This document shows, in pieces, positions 1 through 7,841 of a stretch of 26,992 nt of DNA (position 1 is its first letter; each line of letters opens with the position of its first letter). Position numbers and translations under genes: made by a program. Source of the stretch: CAYXBG01 sp964463145. Lineage in GTDB: Bacteria; Acidobacteriota; UBA6911; RPQK01; CBDAPI01. Location of the stretch: contig CAYXBG010000017.1 in the NCBI GenBank assembly GCA_964463145.1, forward strand, positions 1 through 26,992. Reading direction: 5' to 3'. The notes beneath the pieces were generated by a model. The model saw nothing but the letters and a program-made list of their open reading frames with translations. It was not told the origin of the DNA and did no database searches.

Positions 1-1
1 T

Positions 2-115
2 AGAGCACAGAATGTCGGTGATCGACTCTACCGCAATCACGTATCCATAATTAAAGATTTAGTCCCTGAAAAAGGGCGCGGTATTTCATTTTCATATCTG
101 ATGAAATTCTTCTAA
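2..115 (+). CDS. TonB-dependent receptor, C-terminal end (partial)
   Basis: An open frame enters from the left edge and stops at TAA 113-115, giving the last 37 residues of a protein. The segment includes DRLYRNHVSIIKDLVPEKGR and ends in SYLMKFF. The pattern Y-R-[ND]-H-x-S-x-x-K-D-x-x-P-x-x-G-R, then alternating hydrophobic residues and a terminal Phe, is typical of the last strands of TonB-dependent outer-membrane receptors. The final aromatic residue acts as the BAM recognition signal in that family. Only the C-terminus is visible, so the substrate (siderophore, glycan or other) cannot be inferred. The call rests on a short stretch. Another outer-membrane beta-barrel is the main alternative. 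Confidence 0.6.
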   Translation, partial: RAQNVGDRLYRNHVSIIKDLVPEKGRGISFSYLMKFF

Positions 116-195
116 TGAATGCGACAATCTAACTCAACAATCAATCTTGATCTTCAAGGTACTCAAATGGAGGCAAGGGCGACACTGATTTTTTC

Positions 196-205
196 CGTCT
201 AGACG
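196..205. repeat. 10-bp perfect palindrome upstream of the Tat oxidoreductase
   Basis: CGTCTAGACG is perfectly self-complementary. It lies 90 bases before the ATG of the oxidoreductase, just after a T-rich run. It could be part of an operator, but 10-bp palindromes also occur by chance. No function is assigned. Confidence 0.3.
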
Positions 206-231
206 AGAAAGTCTTCTGCTGTCCACCTCCT

Positions 232-274
232 CCTCTCTATCGGACCCAATACCGCCCGTGATCCGATAGAGAGG
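232..274 (+). promoter_or_regulatory. 13-bp perfect hairpin in the leader of the oxidoreductase gene
   Basis: CCTCTCTATCGGA (232-244) is the exact reverse complement of TCCGATAGAGAGG (262-274), separated by 17 bases. A G-U pair (231/275) can extend the stem. Neither strand has a T-run right after it, so it does not look like an intrinsic terminator. The 3' arm ends 7 bases before the likely Shine-Dalgarno sequence AGGA (282-285) of the gene starting at 296. A role as a leader structure, an mRNA stabiliser or a binding site for a dimeric regulator is possible; I cannot choose among them. Confidence 0.5.
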
Positions 275-295
275 GAATGATAGGATAGCTGGGCT

Positions 296-1366
296 ATGGC
301 GAAAACATCCCTAACAAACCTAACTCGCAGAACATTTATCAAAGCATCAGGACTGGCCACTGCTATGCCTGCTCTGGCTTCTTCACGTCCCATTAGGACT
401 GCTTTCTACGGGATAGCACATGGTCACTTCCCTGGTAAACTGCGAACAATACAAGAGATGGACGAATTCCAGCTGGTCGGCATCTGCGAGCCTAACCAAT
501 CGGTTGTGGATAAACATTCCACACTTTCAGCAGTCCCCTTTTTGACAGAATCAGAACTGTTACATAGTCCAGAAATAGACTTGATAGTTGTCGAATCTGA
601 CGTTCCTGACCTACTCCGCTACGCACATCGGTCGGTCGAGGCGGGCAAGTGGGTCCACATGGACAAACCCCCAGGAAATGACATTGAGCGGTTCGAGCAA
701 ATGATTGGACAGGCAACTTCTAATAACCGAATGGTCCAGATGGGGTACAAATGGCGCTATCATCCTGCTATGAGCACCGCTATAAGATTGGCTCGTGAGG
801 GTTGGCTAGGCGCTGTCTACATGGTGAGGTCCACCCTGAACAAACCCCTTTCCGCCAAACAACGCCTTGCACTGGCACGCTACCAGGGCGGCATCATGTT
901 CATAGAGGGCTGCCACATGCTAGATAGGACCTTAGATCTTCTAGGAAAGCCTCAGGATGTGCGTAGCTGGATCCGACATGATGGGATCACACAAGATGGT
1001 CTTGCAGACAACAATCTAGCGGTCTTAACCTACAAAGATGCTCTTGCCGAGATATATATTGCAGCTCTGCAACCCAACGGCAACCGCTACCGAACTTTTG
1101 AGATCTTAGGAAGTAACGGAACAGCCACTGTAAGACCTTATTTTCCCTCACCTTACAAAGTTTACGTAGACCTGAAGGAAGCGGCAGGACCTTACCGAAC
1201 AGGTCAGCAGGTACTCGAGCTAGGAAATCCTCCGGGGCCACCTTTTGTCGGGGATTTCACCGATCTCGCTAAGATTATCAGAGGTCAAATGGCACCGAAT
1301 TACACGGCTGATTTTGATCTTATGACCCACCGGACGTTGCTGGAAATCTGCAAAGTAGGGATTTAA
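296..1366 (+). CDS. Gfo/Idh/MocA-family oxidoreductase with Tat signal
   Basis: Predicted NAD(P)-dependent dehydrogenase of the Gfo/Idh/MocA superfamily, which usually acts on sugars, inositols or related polyols; the substrate is unknown. The N-terminus has a twin-arginine signal (TRRTFIK, residues 10-16) and a short hydrophobic stretch ending ALASS, so the protein is probably exported folded with cofactor by the Tat system. A Rossmann start follows at about residues 34-44 (AFYGIAHGH), with a weaker glycine motif than usual. MDKPPG (122-127) replaces the family's EKP, keeping K124. EGCHMLDRTLDLLG (204-217) carries the conserved catalytic-type H207. Length (356 aa) is normal. The start has AGGA ten bases upstream and a strong hairpin before that. 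It lies downstream of a receptor end and convergent with a secreted deacetylase, so a shared role in scavenging is possible but unproven. Confidence 0.85.
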   Translation: MAKTSLTNLTRRTFIKASGLATAMPALASSRPIRTAFYGIAHGHFPGKLRTIQEMDEFQLVGICEPNQSVVDKHSTLSAVPFLTESELLHSPEIDLIVVESDVPDLLRYAHRSVEAGKWVHMDKPPGNDIERFEQMIGQATSNNRMVQMGYKWRYHPAMSTAIRLAREGWLGAVYMVRSTLNKPLSAKQRLALARYQGGIMFIEGCHMLDRTLDLLGKPQDVRSWIRHDGITQDGLADNNLAVLTYKDALAEIYIAALQPNGNRYRTFEILGSNGTATVRPYFPSPYKVYVDLKEAAGPYRTGQQVLELGNPPGPPFVGDFTDLAKIIRGQMAPNYTADFDLMTHRTLLEICKVGI

Positions 1367-1472
1367 AAACCAAGGCTCCTCGAGCCGTTTAGTGCTGGAT
1401 ACTGTGGCCCCAAACGAACTCACCCTGACTCCCGTCTAGCTACATCCTAAAACAGTTCCGACAACTACCATG

Positions 1473-2306
1473 TCATTTTCCAATCGAATCGGGCAAACCC
1501 TTATAGTGGCGAAAACCCTCAACATAACGACCATCCTTTCGCATTATGCCCTCTAGACGTCGTTTTTTTAGCTCAGCGTGTTCCTCCTCCGGAATAATGG
1601 GCCCTATATATTTAGACCATCCAGAACTGAACTGACTGGCATACTTGAGGGCAGCTTCTACTTTTTGGTCAACTTGCTCGGTTACGTCAACAAAGGTATT
1701 CATATCTTCGATCCTGGAATCGAAGAAAAAATACTCGGGAATCTGAAAAGCCTCAAGTCCTTCATGTATGACCTGCCCCTCGAAGAGGAGTCTCCACATT
1801 GCAGCGCGGGCTGCATCTGCAGCCAGGTAGGCGGCTGCTCGATGGTCAGCTTTGTGCCACCGCTGAAACCCGCGCCCAGGATCAAATGCAAAAAGGGCAT
1901 CAGGCCGAATTCTCCGAATCTGGCGTACCAGTCGACCGACCACCTCTTTGCGATCTGCAAATTCTAATAGTCCGTCATCATATCCCAAATTAATGTAGTA
2001 CTCAGCTGGAATACCAAGAACCGCCAAGGCATCAATTTGTTCCTGTCTTCGGATTTGTGAAAGGTCAAAACGGGAAATATCAGGATCTTGCGTCCCGACA
2101 TTTCCTGTCGTTAGCAACAAGATCCATACTTCATTTCCATTTTTACGCAACTGGGCAAGAGTGCCATGAGCCCGAGAATCATCGTCCGGATGGGCTCCAA
2201 TCAACAAAATAGTCTTGTCCTGCCATTCAGAAATCGGCATCTCAGGCTGAGCCCAAGCTAAGACATTTGCAAACATAAGTAACACTAGAAAAAGGATTTT
2301 TCTCAT
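1473..2306 (-). CDS. Secreted PIG-L/LmbE-family deacetylase
   Basis: Member of the PIG-L superfamily, zinc-dependent enzymes that remove N-acetyl groups from GlcNAc-type substrates. The zinc motif AHPDDD is present (family consensus AHPDDE) near mature residue 40, and HKADHRAAA supplies the second histidine cluster. I prefer the ATG at 2306 (277 aa): it is preceded by a GAAGGG-like ribosome site and opens with a clean signal peptide (MRKILFLVLLMFANVLAWAQ) with predicted cleavage after AWA. An ATG seven codons upstream would bury that signal. The protein should be periplasmic or secreted. It follows the M28 peptidase gene on the same strand, 128 bases from its stop. The substrate is unknown. 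Confidence 0.85.
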   Translation of the reverse strand: MRKILFLVLLMFANVLAWAQPEMPISEWQDKTILLIGAHPDDDSRAHGTLAQLRKNGNEVWILLLTTGNVGTQDPDISRFDLSQIRRQEQIDALAVLGIPAEYYINLGYDDGLLEFADRKEVVGRLVRQIRRIRPDALFAFDPGRGFQRWHKADHRAAAYLAADAARAAMWRLLFEGQVIHEGLEAFQIPEYFFFDSRIEDMNTFVDVTEQVDQKVEAALKYASQFSSGWSKYIGPIIPEEEHAELKKRRLEGIMRKDGRYVEGFRHYKGLPDSIGK

Positions 2307-2434
2307 TATAGTTTCCCTTCTACTCACGCAAAGCTCCTAGAGAACTACCTCTCAGAGTCAGGACGATTATGAGCTTTTAACTTTCCCCGGTAAACCAAGA
2401 TAGGATACTGGGTACGGATTCTACCTTCAATTCT

Positions 2435-3760
2435 CTAATTCCTTTCGGGAAGACAGTCAATTCCACACCACTCTCTGGCCATATCCTTGATTACCCTCAT
2501 CTGTGGTTCGGGGATCCGAGATTCGAACGGTAGTGGGACCGCATTTGCTAAATGTTTAAGCAAAACTGCTTGTTGTCCAATTGTGGACTGCAAAACTTCC
2601 GGAGAAATGACTTCAGGAGTCTCCAAAGAGCTATGATGGTAGTGCCGAGCTAACTGATAGGTTGGTCGGTGATACCAGACACTAGGAATCCCCGCCAGGT
2701 TAAAAGGAAAATGATCACTGAAAGGCGAGAGCTCTTCTAGGAGATGTGCTGGAAACCCAGTTTTCTGATTTATATTTCTTAGGAATCGTCGCACGGCAAA
2801 GGGGCCCGTCCAATACATCACATTCTTACCCAACCATCCACCGATCGAATCCGTGTTTAGGACAAAGCTGATATTTTTTCTGTCAGGCTCGGACAAAACA
2901 TAATGCAGAGCACCCTCTGAAAGCTGCTCCTCAGCCCCGAAAGAGATAAAACGAATTGTCCGTTCTGGCTGAGGTGCCATGGAAAGAACTCTGGCTAGCT
3001 CCAAAACTGAGGCAACTCCTGTAGCATTGTCATCGGCTCCCGTATTGTTAATAACCGAATCGTGATGACCGGAAACGATAATTACTTCTCGGGATAACCC
3101 CTTACCCTTAATCTCACCCATTACATTTTGGGAAATAGAGTTCGAAACCGTAGTCTGAAGTTTCAAAAATACAGAGCGACATCCCTCCTGAACCAAATTC
3201 CAAGCCGAGTGGTGAGAAATATTAATCATCGGACAACTGATCACTTTGACCCAACTCTTCGGAAGTCCAACGGCCACAGTCCTGTTATTAGGAAAACGAT
3301 CATCCACTACTAGCACTAAGGCTGGGTTACTTCGCATAACCATTTGAAATCGAGACCAATCAAACAACTCGGAATTGAAAATGAGAACAGCCTTCCCTGC
3401 TATGCACTCACGGCATCCTTGAATCTGAGATGGAACCTTCTCAAGAAAAACAAAAGGGGCCCTACATCCCTCATCTGAAGTGGAGGGTGAATGCGCAACA
3501 GGTAGAGCTCTTAGTTTTCTCGATCCCTTTCCTGAAGAAACACGCAATTGGCAATCTTGATAGGAAAATGCCAGACATGGGAATTCGTCCAAGTGAACCT
3601 TTTGAAGCCCTAATTCTCCCAACCGCTGCTCGATCCAAAGAGCTGCTTTCTTTTCACCTGGAGTACCAGCAAAGCGAATTCCAATGTCATCCAGTACTCG
3701 TACCGTCTTCATACATTCGCTCCCTAAAACCTTATTCTCCTCAATCTCCAATTTACTCAC
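2435..3760 (-). CDS. M28-family zinc metallopeptidase
   Basis: Aminopeptidase/carboxypeptidase-like protein with a co-catalytic dizinc site. Ligands visible in order are H232 and D234 (SGHHDSV), D243 (TGADDNATG), E277/E278 (FGAEEQ), D304 (NTDSIGG) and a histidine in HYHHSSLET (373-381). All expected M28 residues are therefore present. Residues about 98-205 form an insertion before the peptidase core in the position of a PA-type domain, recognised only loosely. No signal peptide is evident, so it may be cytoplasmic, which is unusual because many M28 enzymes are exported. The start is GTG at 3760, supported by AGGAG about 8 bases upstream. It lies upstream of the PIG-L gene on the same strand and diverges from the MscS gene. 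Confidence 0.9.
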   Translation of the reverse strand: MSKLEIEENKVLGSECMKTVRVLDDIGIRFAGTPGEKKAALWIEQRLGELGLQKVHLDEFPCLAFSYQDCQLRVSSGKGSRKLRALPVAHSPSTSDEGCRAPFVFLEKVPSQIQGCRECIAGKAVLIFNSELFDWSRFQMVMRSNPALVLVVDDRFPNNRTVAVGLPKSWVKVISCPMINISHHSAWNLVQEGCRSVFLKLQTTVSNSISQNVMGEIKGKGLSREVIIVSGHHDSVINNTGADDNATGVASVLELARVLSMAPQPERTIRFISFGAEEQLSEGALHYVLSEPDRKNISFVLNTDSIGGWLGKNVMYWTGPFAVRRFLRNINQKTGFPAHLLEELSPFSDHFPFNLAGIPSVWYHRPTYQLARHYHHSSLETPEVISPEVLQSTIGQQAVLLKHLANAVPLPFESRIPEPQMRVIKDMAREWCGIDCLPERN

Positions 3761-3827
3761 TTTGGGCGCTCCTGCTTAAGCCTCTATGGACACACCCTCT
3801 ATGTTACACAGAGTCTGAGGTAAGTCT

Positions 3828-3843
3828 ATCCGACAGTTCGGAT
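3828..3843. repeat. 6-bp inverted repeat between M28 and mscS-like genes
   Basis: ATCCGA (3828-3833) and TCGGAT (3838-3843) form a perfect inverted repeat with a 4-base loop. It lies in the 195-base spacer between two divergent genes, 68 bases from the M28 start. It could be an operator or a small hairpin. Nothing else recognisable was seen in this spacer. Confidence 0.3.
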
Positions 3844-3955
3844 GTTTCGCTCTCTTACTATTCGAGTTATCTAAACCAACACTTACTGTAACTACCTCAA
3901 GTACCTCTATCCTAAATCTGGCATCTAGAATCACCTTTCTGCTAGTCTGATTGTC

Positions 3956-5104
3956 ATGGACTTTTTTGGGATATCTCTAAACAGCGCTGATGTAGAACAA
4001 TTTCTGAGAACTGCCTGGACTTTTTCAGCACCCAAATTATTGCAAACTCTCGGACTAGTCTTTCTCTGCCTAGTGTCTTATGTAATAGCCAAATGGATCC
4101 TGAAGGTACTTGAGTCGCACTTCACTTCAAAAACCGATACAGAAGTAGACGACTGCATAGTGCAACTGTTCCGGAGTGGGCTCTTTGTAATGATTTTCTA
4201 TTGGTGCCTCTGGAGAATTCTCCATTTCTGGTATTTACCACTGGCCAAATATCTAGTGGCTATCTGGATAGTTTCCCTATCCATACCGATCAGTCGCTTC
4301 GTCACACAACTTCTAGAGATATTCGAGAAAAAGGTCGTCTCTAGAACTGAAACCAAACTGGACGATACAGTCCTGCCCTTGGCGAATCGTTTTGTCCAGT
4401 TTCTGGTTATCGGAATTGGGGTTATTTCCGCGTTAACGTATTTAGAATGGGATCTGACCGCCGCCCTAGGAGGAGCTGGCATCGCTGGACTGGCTGTTTC
4501 CTTCGCCGCCAAAGATACTCTCTCCAACCTAATAGCAGGTCTTCTTCTTGTCCTTGATCGCCCTTTTGAGGTAGGTGATCGTATTGAGATCTGGCAAGCT
4601 CCCAGAGAATCCTCTACCTGGGGAGACGTTGTCGCCATTGGTCTTCGAGCGACTACCATCCGAACACCTGACAACTTGATTTTCGTGATTCCCAATGCCG
4701 TAATTATGCAACGCGATATCATCAATTATACGGCTTCTGGTGAACATATCCGCCTGCGTATCCCGATCGGTATAAGCTATGACTCGGACACAGAATTAGC
4801 AAAGCAACTCATTTTAAAGGTTGCCGCCAATATCGAAGGCATTGAGACCGATCCTGCTCCCATTGTTATTTTACGCAGCTTCAATGATTCTGCTGTCGGA
4901 TTGGAGGCCCGGGTCTGGGTGGCTGAAGCTAGAAATCGGCGTAATATCCAAGACCAGATGACCGAAAATGTTAAGAGGGCCTTTGAAACCAACGGGATCG
5001 AGATCCCCTTCCCAAAACGAGACTTGTATATTAAAACCGAGATCGCGCCCTCACATACTGCACCAGACATTAAGTCCAATTCAAAAGAGAAAAACGGTAC
5101 TTGA
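3956..5104 (+). CDS. MscS-family mechanosensitive ion channel
   Basis: Small-conductance mechanosensitive channel family protein of the inner membrane, which releases solutes on hypo-osmotic shock. Hydrophobic segments are seen at about residues 28-50, 70-88, 95-112 and 146-163. They are followed by the pore-lining helix LGGAGIAGLAVSFAAKD (171-187), rich in Gly and Ala as in MscS TM3, then the signature LLLVLDRPFEVGDRI (196-210) leading into the beta domain. At 382 aa it is larger than E. coli MscS (286 aa), with extra N-terminal helices and a polar tail. No clear ribosome site precedes the ATG. It is monocistronic as far as can be seen: 216 bases separate it from the next gene. Confidence 0.92.
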   Translation: MDFFGISLNSADVEQFLRTAWTFSAPKLLQTLGLVFLCLVSYVIAKWILKVLESHFTSKTDTEVDDCIVQLFRSGLFVMIFYWCLWRILHFWYLPLAKYLVAIWIVSLSIPISRFVTQLLEIFEKKVVSRTETKLDDTVLPLANRFVQFLVIGIGVISALTYLEWDLTAALGGAGIAGLAVSFAAKDTLSNLIAGLLLVLDRPFEVGDRIEIWQAPRESSTWGDVVAIGLRATTIRTPDNLIFVIPNAVIMQRDIINYTASGEHIRLRIPIGISYDSDTELAKQLILKVAANIEGIETDPAPIVILRSFNDSAVGLEARVWVAEARNRRNIQDQMTENVKRAFETNGIEIPFPKRDLYIKTEIAPSHTAPDIKSNSKEKNGT

Positions 5105-5320
5105 AGGCACGCAAGGCTCTTACCCGAATCCTTTTAGAGGCCAACTCGACATCGGATGTGAGTGCCCTCAGCCACTAGAACACCCGGACTGGTTGGCGGG
5201 TATGCTGGTAACGTTGGAGAACATCACTTACTGCATCCTGAGAATAGGGGAATCGGCTTTCGGAACCAGACAAAACAGCTTGAGGTCACTTCATTTAAGT
5301 TCACGACGACTGATCAATAA
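5105..5320. other. Intergenic stretch, nothing recognised
   Basis: These 216 bases between the channel gene and the hydrolase gene are the largest gap in the window. An open frame runs through from inside the channel gene, but its translation shows no domain and it overlaps 137 bases of real coding sequence. No tRNA fold, strong hairpin or clear promoter was seen. Confidence 0.5.
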
Positions 5321-6010
5321 ATGTGTCATCAAATGCAAACTGAATCTCGAAAAATAGCTATCGGAGACAACTTCTCGATCTCATCTAGATGGATAATACC
5401 CGAGGAATACAAGCGTTCCAGGACTGCCCTGATTCTCGCACATGGGTCCGGATCTGATATGGAACATGAGTTTATTGTGGATTTCCAGAGAAGACTTTCT
5501 GAACTCGGGTTTCTTACAATTAGCTTCAACTTTCCCTACAAGGAACGAGGACGAAAATTCCCGGACCGCCCAGAAGTGCTAGAAAAAACTTACACTGCCT
5601 TGATGGAGATAGTGCGCCAGGATAGTCTCTCACCGGAAAAATTATTCATCGGTGGAAAATCACTAGGAGGGAGAATAGCCTCACATTTAGTGGCAGCAGG
5701 AGAGAAAGTCACTGGGTTATTTTTTCTAGGATATCCACTCCACCCAATGGGTCGCACCGAAACAATTAGAACAAATCATTGGCCACAGTTAAATTGTCCG
5801 GTGCTTTTTGTGCAAGGGTCCAAAGATCGTCTTTGTGAATTCCCCCTCCTGGAACAAGAACTCCCAAAAATCCCCGGCAAAACGACACTGCACCTCGTGA
5901 AACGGGGTAATCACTCGTTAGATACCAGTACGAGATCAAAGATTCGAGACGAGACTCGAACTGAAATTTGCCTACGTATTCTTCGTTGGATTCAGGAGGT
6001 AGAAAACTGA
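5321..6010 (+). CDS. Alpha/beta hydrolase (KANL3/Tex30-like)
   Basis: Alpha/beta-fold hydrolase of the KANL3/Tex30 type, a family without a firmly known substrate. Visible features are the oxyanion-region HGSGSD (41-46), the family segment NFPYKERGRKFPDRP (70-84), the nucleophile elbow GGKSLGGR with S114, the acid region GSKDR with D169, and the general base in GNHSL (H198). The Ser-Asp-His triad is therefore intact. No signal peptide, so cytoplasmic. ATG 5321 is used here; an in-frame ATG at 5333 is equally possible because neither has a clear ribosome site. The stop TGA (6008-6010) overlaps the proposed start of the acetyltransferase, suggesting co-translation. Confidence 0.85.
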   Translation: MCHQMQTESRKIAIGDNFSISSRWIIPEEYKRSRTALILAHGSGSDMEHEFIVDFQRRLSELGFLTISFNFPYKERGRKFPDRPEVLEKTYTALMEIVRQDSLSPEKLFIGGKSLGGRIASHLVAAGEKVTGLFFLGYPLHPMGRTETIRTNHWPQLNCPVLFVQGSKDRLCEFPLLEQELPKIPGKTTLHLVKRGNHSLDTSTRSKIRDETRTEICLRILRWIQEVEN

Positions 6011-6483
6011 AAGAAACCTTCAAAAAGAAATCCCAAAAAGACGTGCTTTTTTTCAGGAGAATGGGGCATACGCATGTCTCGGATGTGGCAAGGATTGAAC
6101 ATCAAACTTTCCGACCCGGTTGGCCTTTTACTGCATTTCATACCCTGATCGATGAAGGCTATGATTGTTGGATAGTCGATTCAGGAAAAAAAGTCGAAGG
6201 CTATGGGATAGTCCAGGTCCAAGCAGACATAGCACATATCCTTAATTTTTGTGTTCAGAAAGAATCCAGAGGCAAAGGATGGGGACGCTGGTTACTTGAT
6301 CATATGCTTTCCATGGCCTCACGACGTGCTAGATTCGCAATGCTAGAAGTCCGTAAATCGAACTATATCGCCATCAATTTATACCGTTCGTTGGGTTTCG
6401 AAGAACACTCCGTAAGACCGAACTATTACCCGGCTCAAGAAGGAACAGAAGACGCACTCGTACTTGCTAGACCATTACTGTGA
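6007..6483 (+). CDS. GNAT-family N-acetyltransferase (RimI-like), probable CTG start
   Basis: Acetyl-CoA-dependent N-acetyltransferase resembling RimI, the ribosomal protein S18 alanine acetyltransferase; the true target is unproven. The acetyl-CoA loop RGKGWG is at residues 88-93 and the conserved NLYRSLGF with Y126 follows. The family's N-terminal beta strand (LFFRRMGHTHVSDVARIE) begins before the first ATG at 6061, so the ATG start is too short. CTG at 6007 lies 6 bases after a full AGGAGGT (5994-6000) and forms a 4-base CTGA overlap with the hydrolase stop, the usual geometry of translational coupling. GTG 6043 is the alternative but has no ribosome site. The product would be 158 aa. Gene identity is secure; the start codon is inferred. 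Confidence 0.83.
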   Translation: MKETFKKKSQKDVLFFRRMGHTHVSDVARIEHQTFRPGWPFTAFHTLIDEGYDCWIVDSGKKVEGYGIVQVQADIAHILNFCVQKESRGKGWGRWLLDHMLSMASRRARFAMLEVRKSNYIAINLYRSLGFEEHSVRPNYYPAQEGTEDALVLARPLL

Positions 6484-6566
6484 GACCCAGATTATTCTTC
6501 TCAGCTTTATACCGGGGGAAAAAGCCAACGATTCATTCTTCCCAATCGAACGGGAGTGCGATTGAC

Positions 6567-6971
6567 TCAACTTATAAGCCCTTTCTCCACCATTGCACAA
6601 GCATTGTAAATTACTTGGATCCCATTATCCTCACATAGTTCTATTGCCTTAAGGGATTCCGCACCTGGTTGGAACCAAACCCTTCCAATGCCGATTTCTA
6701 CGCACTCTAGAACAATTTGACAAGCCTGGTGGGGAGGGACAACGACATCCACAACATCGATCGTTTCGGGGACGTCAGATAGGGACCGATAGACCTTCTC
6801 TCCGCCGACTATTCCACCTCGTTTATTGACCGGATAGACTTGATACCCGGCTCTTTGCAGATCCCAAAAAAGGATATTCCCATATTTGAGAGGATCCTCA
6901 GAGAACCCCACTACAGCCCACCTTGGCTGAGAGACAAAATCTTGAATTAATACTTCACTGCAGCTTTTCAC
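6567..6971 (-). CDS. CoA-binding domain protein (YccU-like)
   Basis: Small cytoplasmic protein of the CoA-binding (CoA_binding_2/YccU) family with a Rossmann-like fold similar to succinyl-CoA synthetase alpha. The family pattern is clear: WAVVGFSEDPLKYGNILFWD near the start binds the nucleotide, PVNKRGG follows, and WFQPGAES with a later cysteine (NACAMVEKG) completes it. At 134 aa it is a stand-alone domain of normal length. The biochemical role of these proteins is poorly known. The start is GTG. Upstream sequence is very AT-rich with TATAAT about 10 bases before the GTG and no ribosome site, which would fit a leaderless transcript. It is convergent with the acetyltransferase. Confidence 0.88.
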   Translation of the reverse strand: MKSCSEVLIQDFVSQPRWAVVGFSEDPLKYGNILFWDLQRAGYQVYPVNKRGGIVGGEKVYRSLSDVPETIDVVDVVVPPHQACQIVLECVEIGIGRVWFQPGAESLKAIELCEDNGIQVIYNACAMVEKGLIS

Positions 6972-7054
6972 TTTTATATCTATTATATTAGCTGTCTTAA
7001 AATCTACTACGGTTCCAAAGTGATTCTGTAAACATACGGGTCGAAGTCTTTAAA

Positions 7055-7129
7055 TTGTACAAATACCTACTAATTTTAGTCATTCTATTCTTGCCGATTG
7101 CAGTACTGCTGCTTTTTGACAAGTGTTGA
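7055..7129 (+). CDS. Possible 24-residue single-span membrane peptide
   Basis: A TTG-started frame encodes a short peptide beginning MYKYLLILVILFLP and ending LLLFDKC, almost one transmembrane helix with a positive N-terminal end. It lies in the 175-base gap between two minus-strand genes. No good ribosome site precedes it and the composition could arise by chance in AT-rich DNA. Listed as a candidate only. Confidence 0.2.
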   Translation: MYKYLLILVILFLPIAVLLLFDKC

Positions 7130-7146
7130 TCTAACGAGTCTACTGA

Positions 7147-7659
7147 CTAAGGGCTACCCCCAGAATGTAGGGCATCGTAGTCAGTCACAGGAGTCTCACG
7201 AAATTCGAAATCTTCCTGGCAACACCAACAGGGGCCAGGCGCATACGTCGTGATGTTGCAGACCTCACAGCGATAGTACATTCTGTAGGCGACTCCCTCC
7301 AAAATTGAATATAGGTTAACAATGGTCAACTCATTGCCCGAGAGCTGGCCGTGAACCCGCATGATCTCGTCACGTACACGCGGCTCCCTGAAGATCAGTG
7401 CGCGCTGGTCGCTCGGATCGAAAAGATACATTGCTCCCTGTGAGGTAATGAGCACATACCTTCCCTCCTCCACCTCACAATCGTATTCGCTTTTAGCTGG
7501 GCGGTTACTCCCATCAGAATAGAGACAGTGAAGCACTCCTTGAACTGTTACATCCTGAGTCCTTGCCTCTTTGTCCACAGATGTCCCGGAAAGATCGATA
7601 CTCAAAGAAATGAGCACGATCAATGCATAAGAAAATACACTCAGATACCGACTGCTCAT
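7147..7659 (-). CDS. Secreted protein with C-terminal cysteine (metal-binding-like) motif
   Basis: I do not recognise the family. The 170-aa product has an N-terminal hydrophobic segment (about residues 8-25), read as a signal peptide or anchor. A mixed beta-type middle with two cysteines (C45, C61) follows, then a cysteine cluster CEVC (131-134) and CWCC (144-147) after Pro-Gly-Pro. The arrangement C-x2-C-x9-C-x-C-C with PGPC resembles zinc ribbons and heavy-metal-binding domains whose signature is PGKCPxCG. Metal binding outside the cytoplasm, or a disulfide-bonded knob, is therefore plausible. It diverges from the HAD phosphatase gene. There is no clear ribosome site at ATG 7659. Coding potential is judged from signal, domain-like segments and uninterrupted length. 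Confidence 0.6.
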   Translation of the reverse strand: MSSRYLSVFSYALIVLISLSIDLSGTSVDKEARTQDVTVQGVLHCLYSDGSNRPAKSEYDCEVEEGRYVLITSQGAMYLFDPSDQRALIFREPRVRDEIMRVHGQLSGNELTIVNLYSILEGVAYRMYYRCEVCNITTYAPGPCWCCQEDFEFRETPVTDYDALHSGGSP

Positions 7660-7841
7660 GTCGCGTCTATGCTAACACGAACACATCTCGGCTAAGGAAT
7701 CGCCGATGGCAACTACAATCAGCATCTCACTACAATCCCTTGCTTTCTCTCCGGCAAAATCTCCTTCCAGTGACATAGGATATTAAACTATCTTCCCTCC
7801 CGAAGGATCCTAAGGTAAAGTGCCCTCAAGGATTATTATTT

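Noticed and set aside
1374..1388. GGCTC-CTC-GAGCC hairpin after the Tat oxidoreductase
   Set aside because: Only five pairs and followed by just three T, too weak to call a terminator.
2500..2540. A tRNA T-arm-like stretch with TTCGAA flanked by complementary bases
   Set aside because: It lies inside the M28 peptidase coding sequence, and no acceptor or anticodon arm can be placed around it.
3430..3891. 153-residue open frame antisense to the M28 gene
   Set aside because: The M28 frame carries the conserved motifs; this one has no family features and runs into the divergent promoter region.
4968..5357. 129-residue open frame across the end of the channel gene and the following gap
   Set aside because: It overlaps real genes at both ends, has no recognisable domain and no ribosome site of note.
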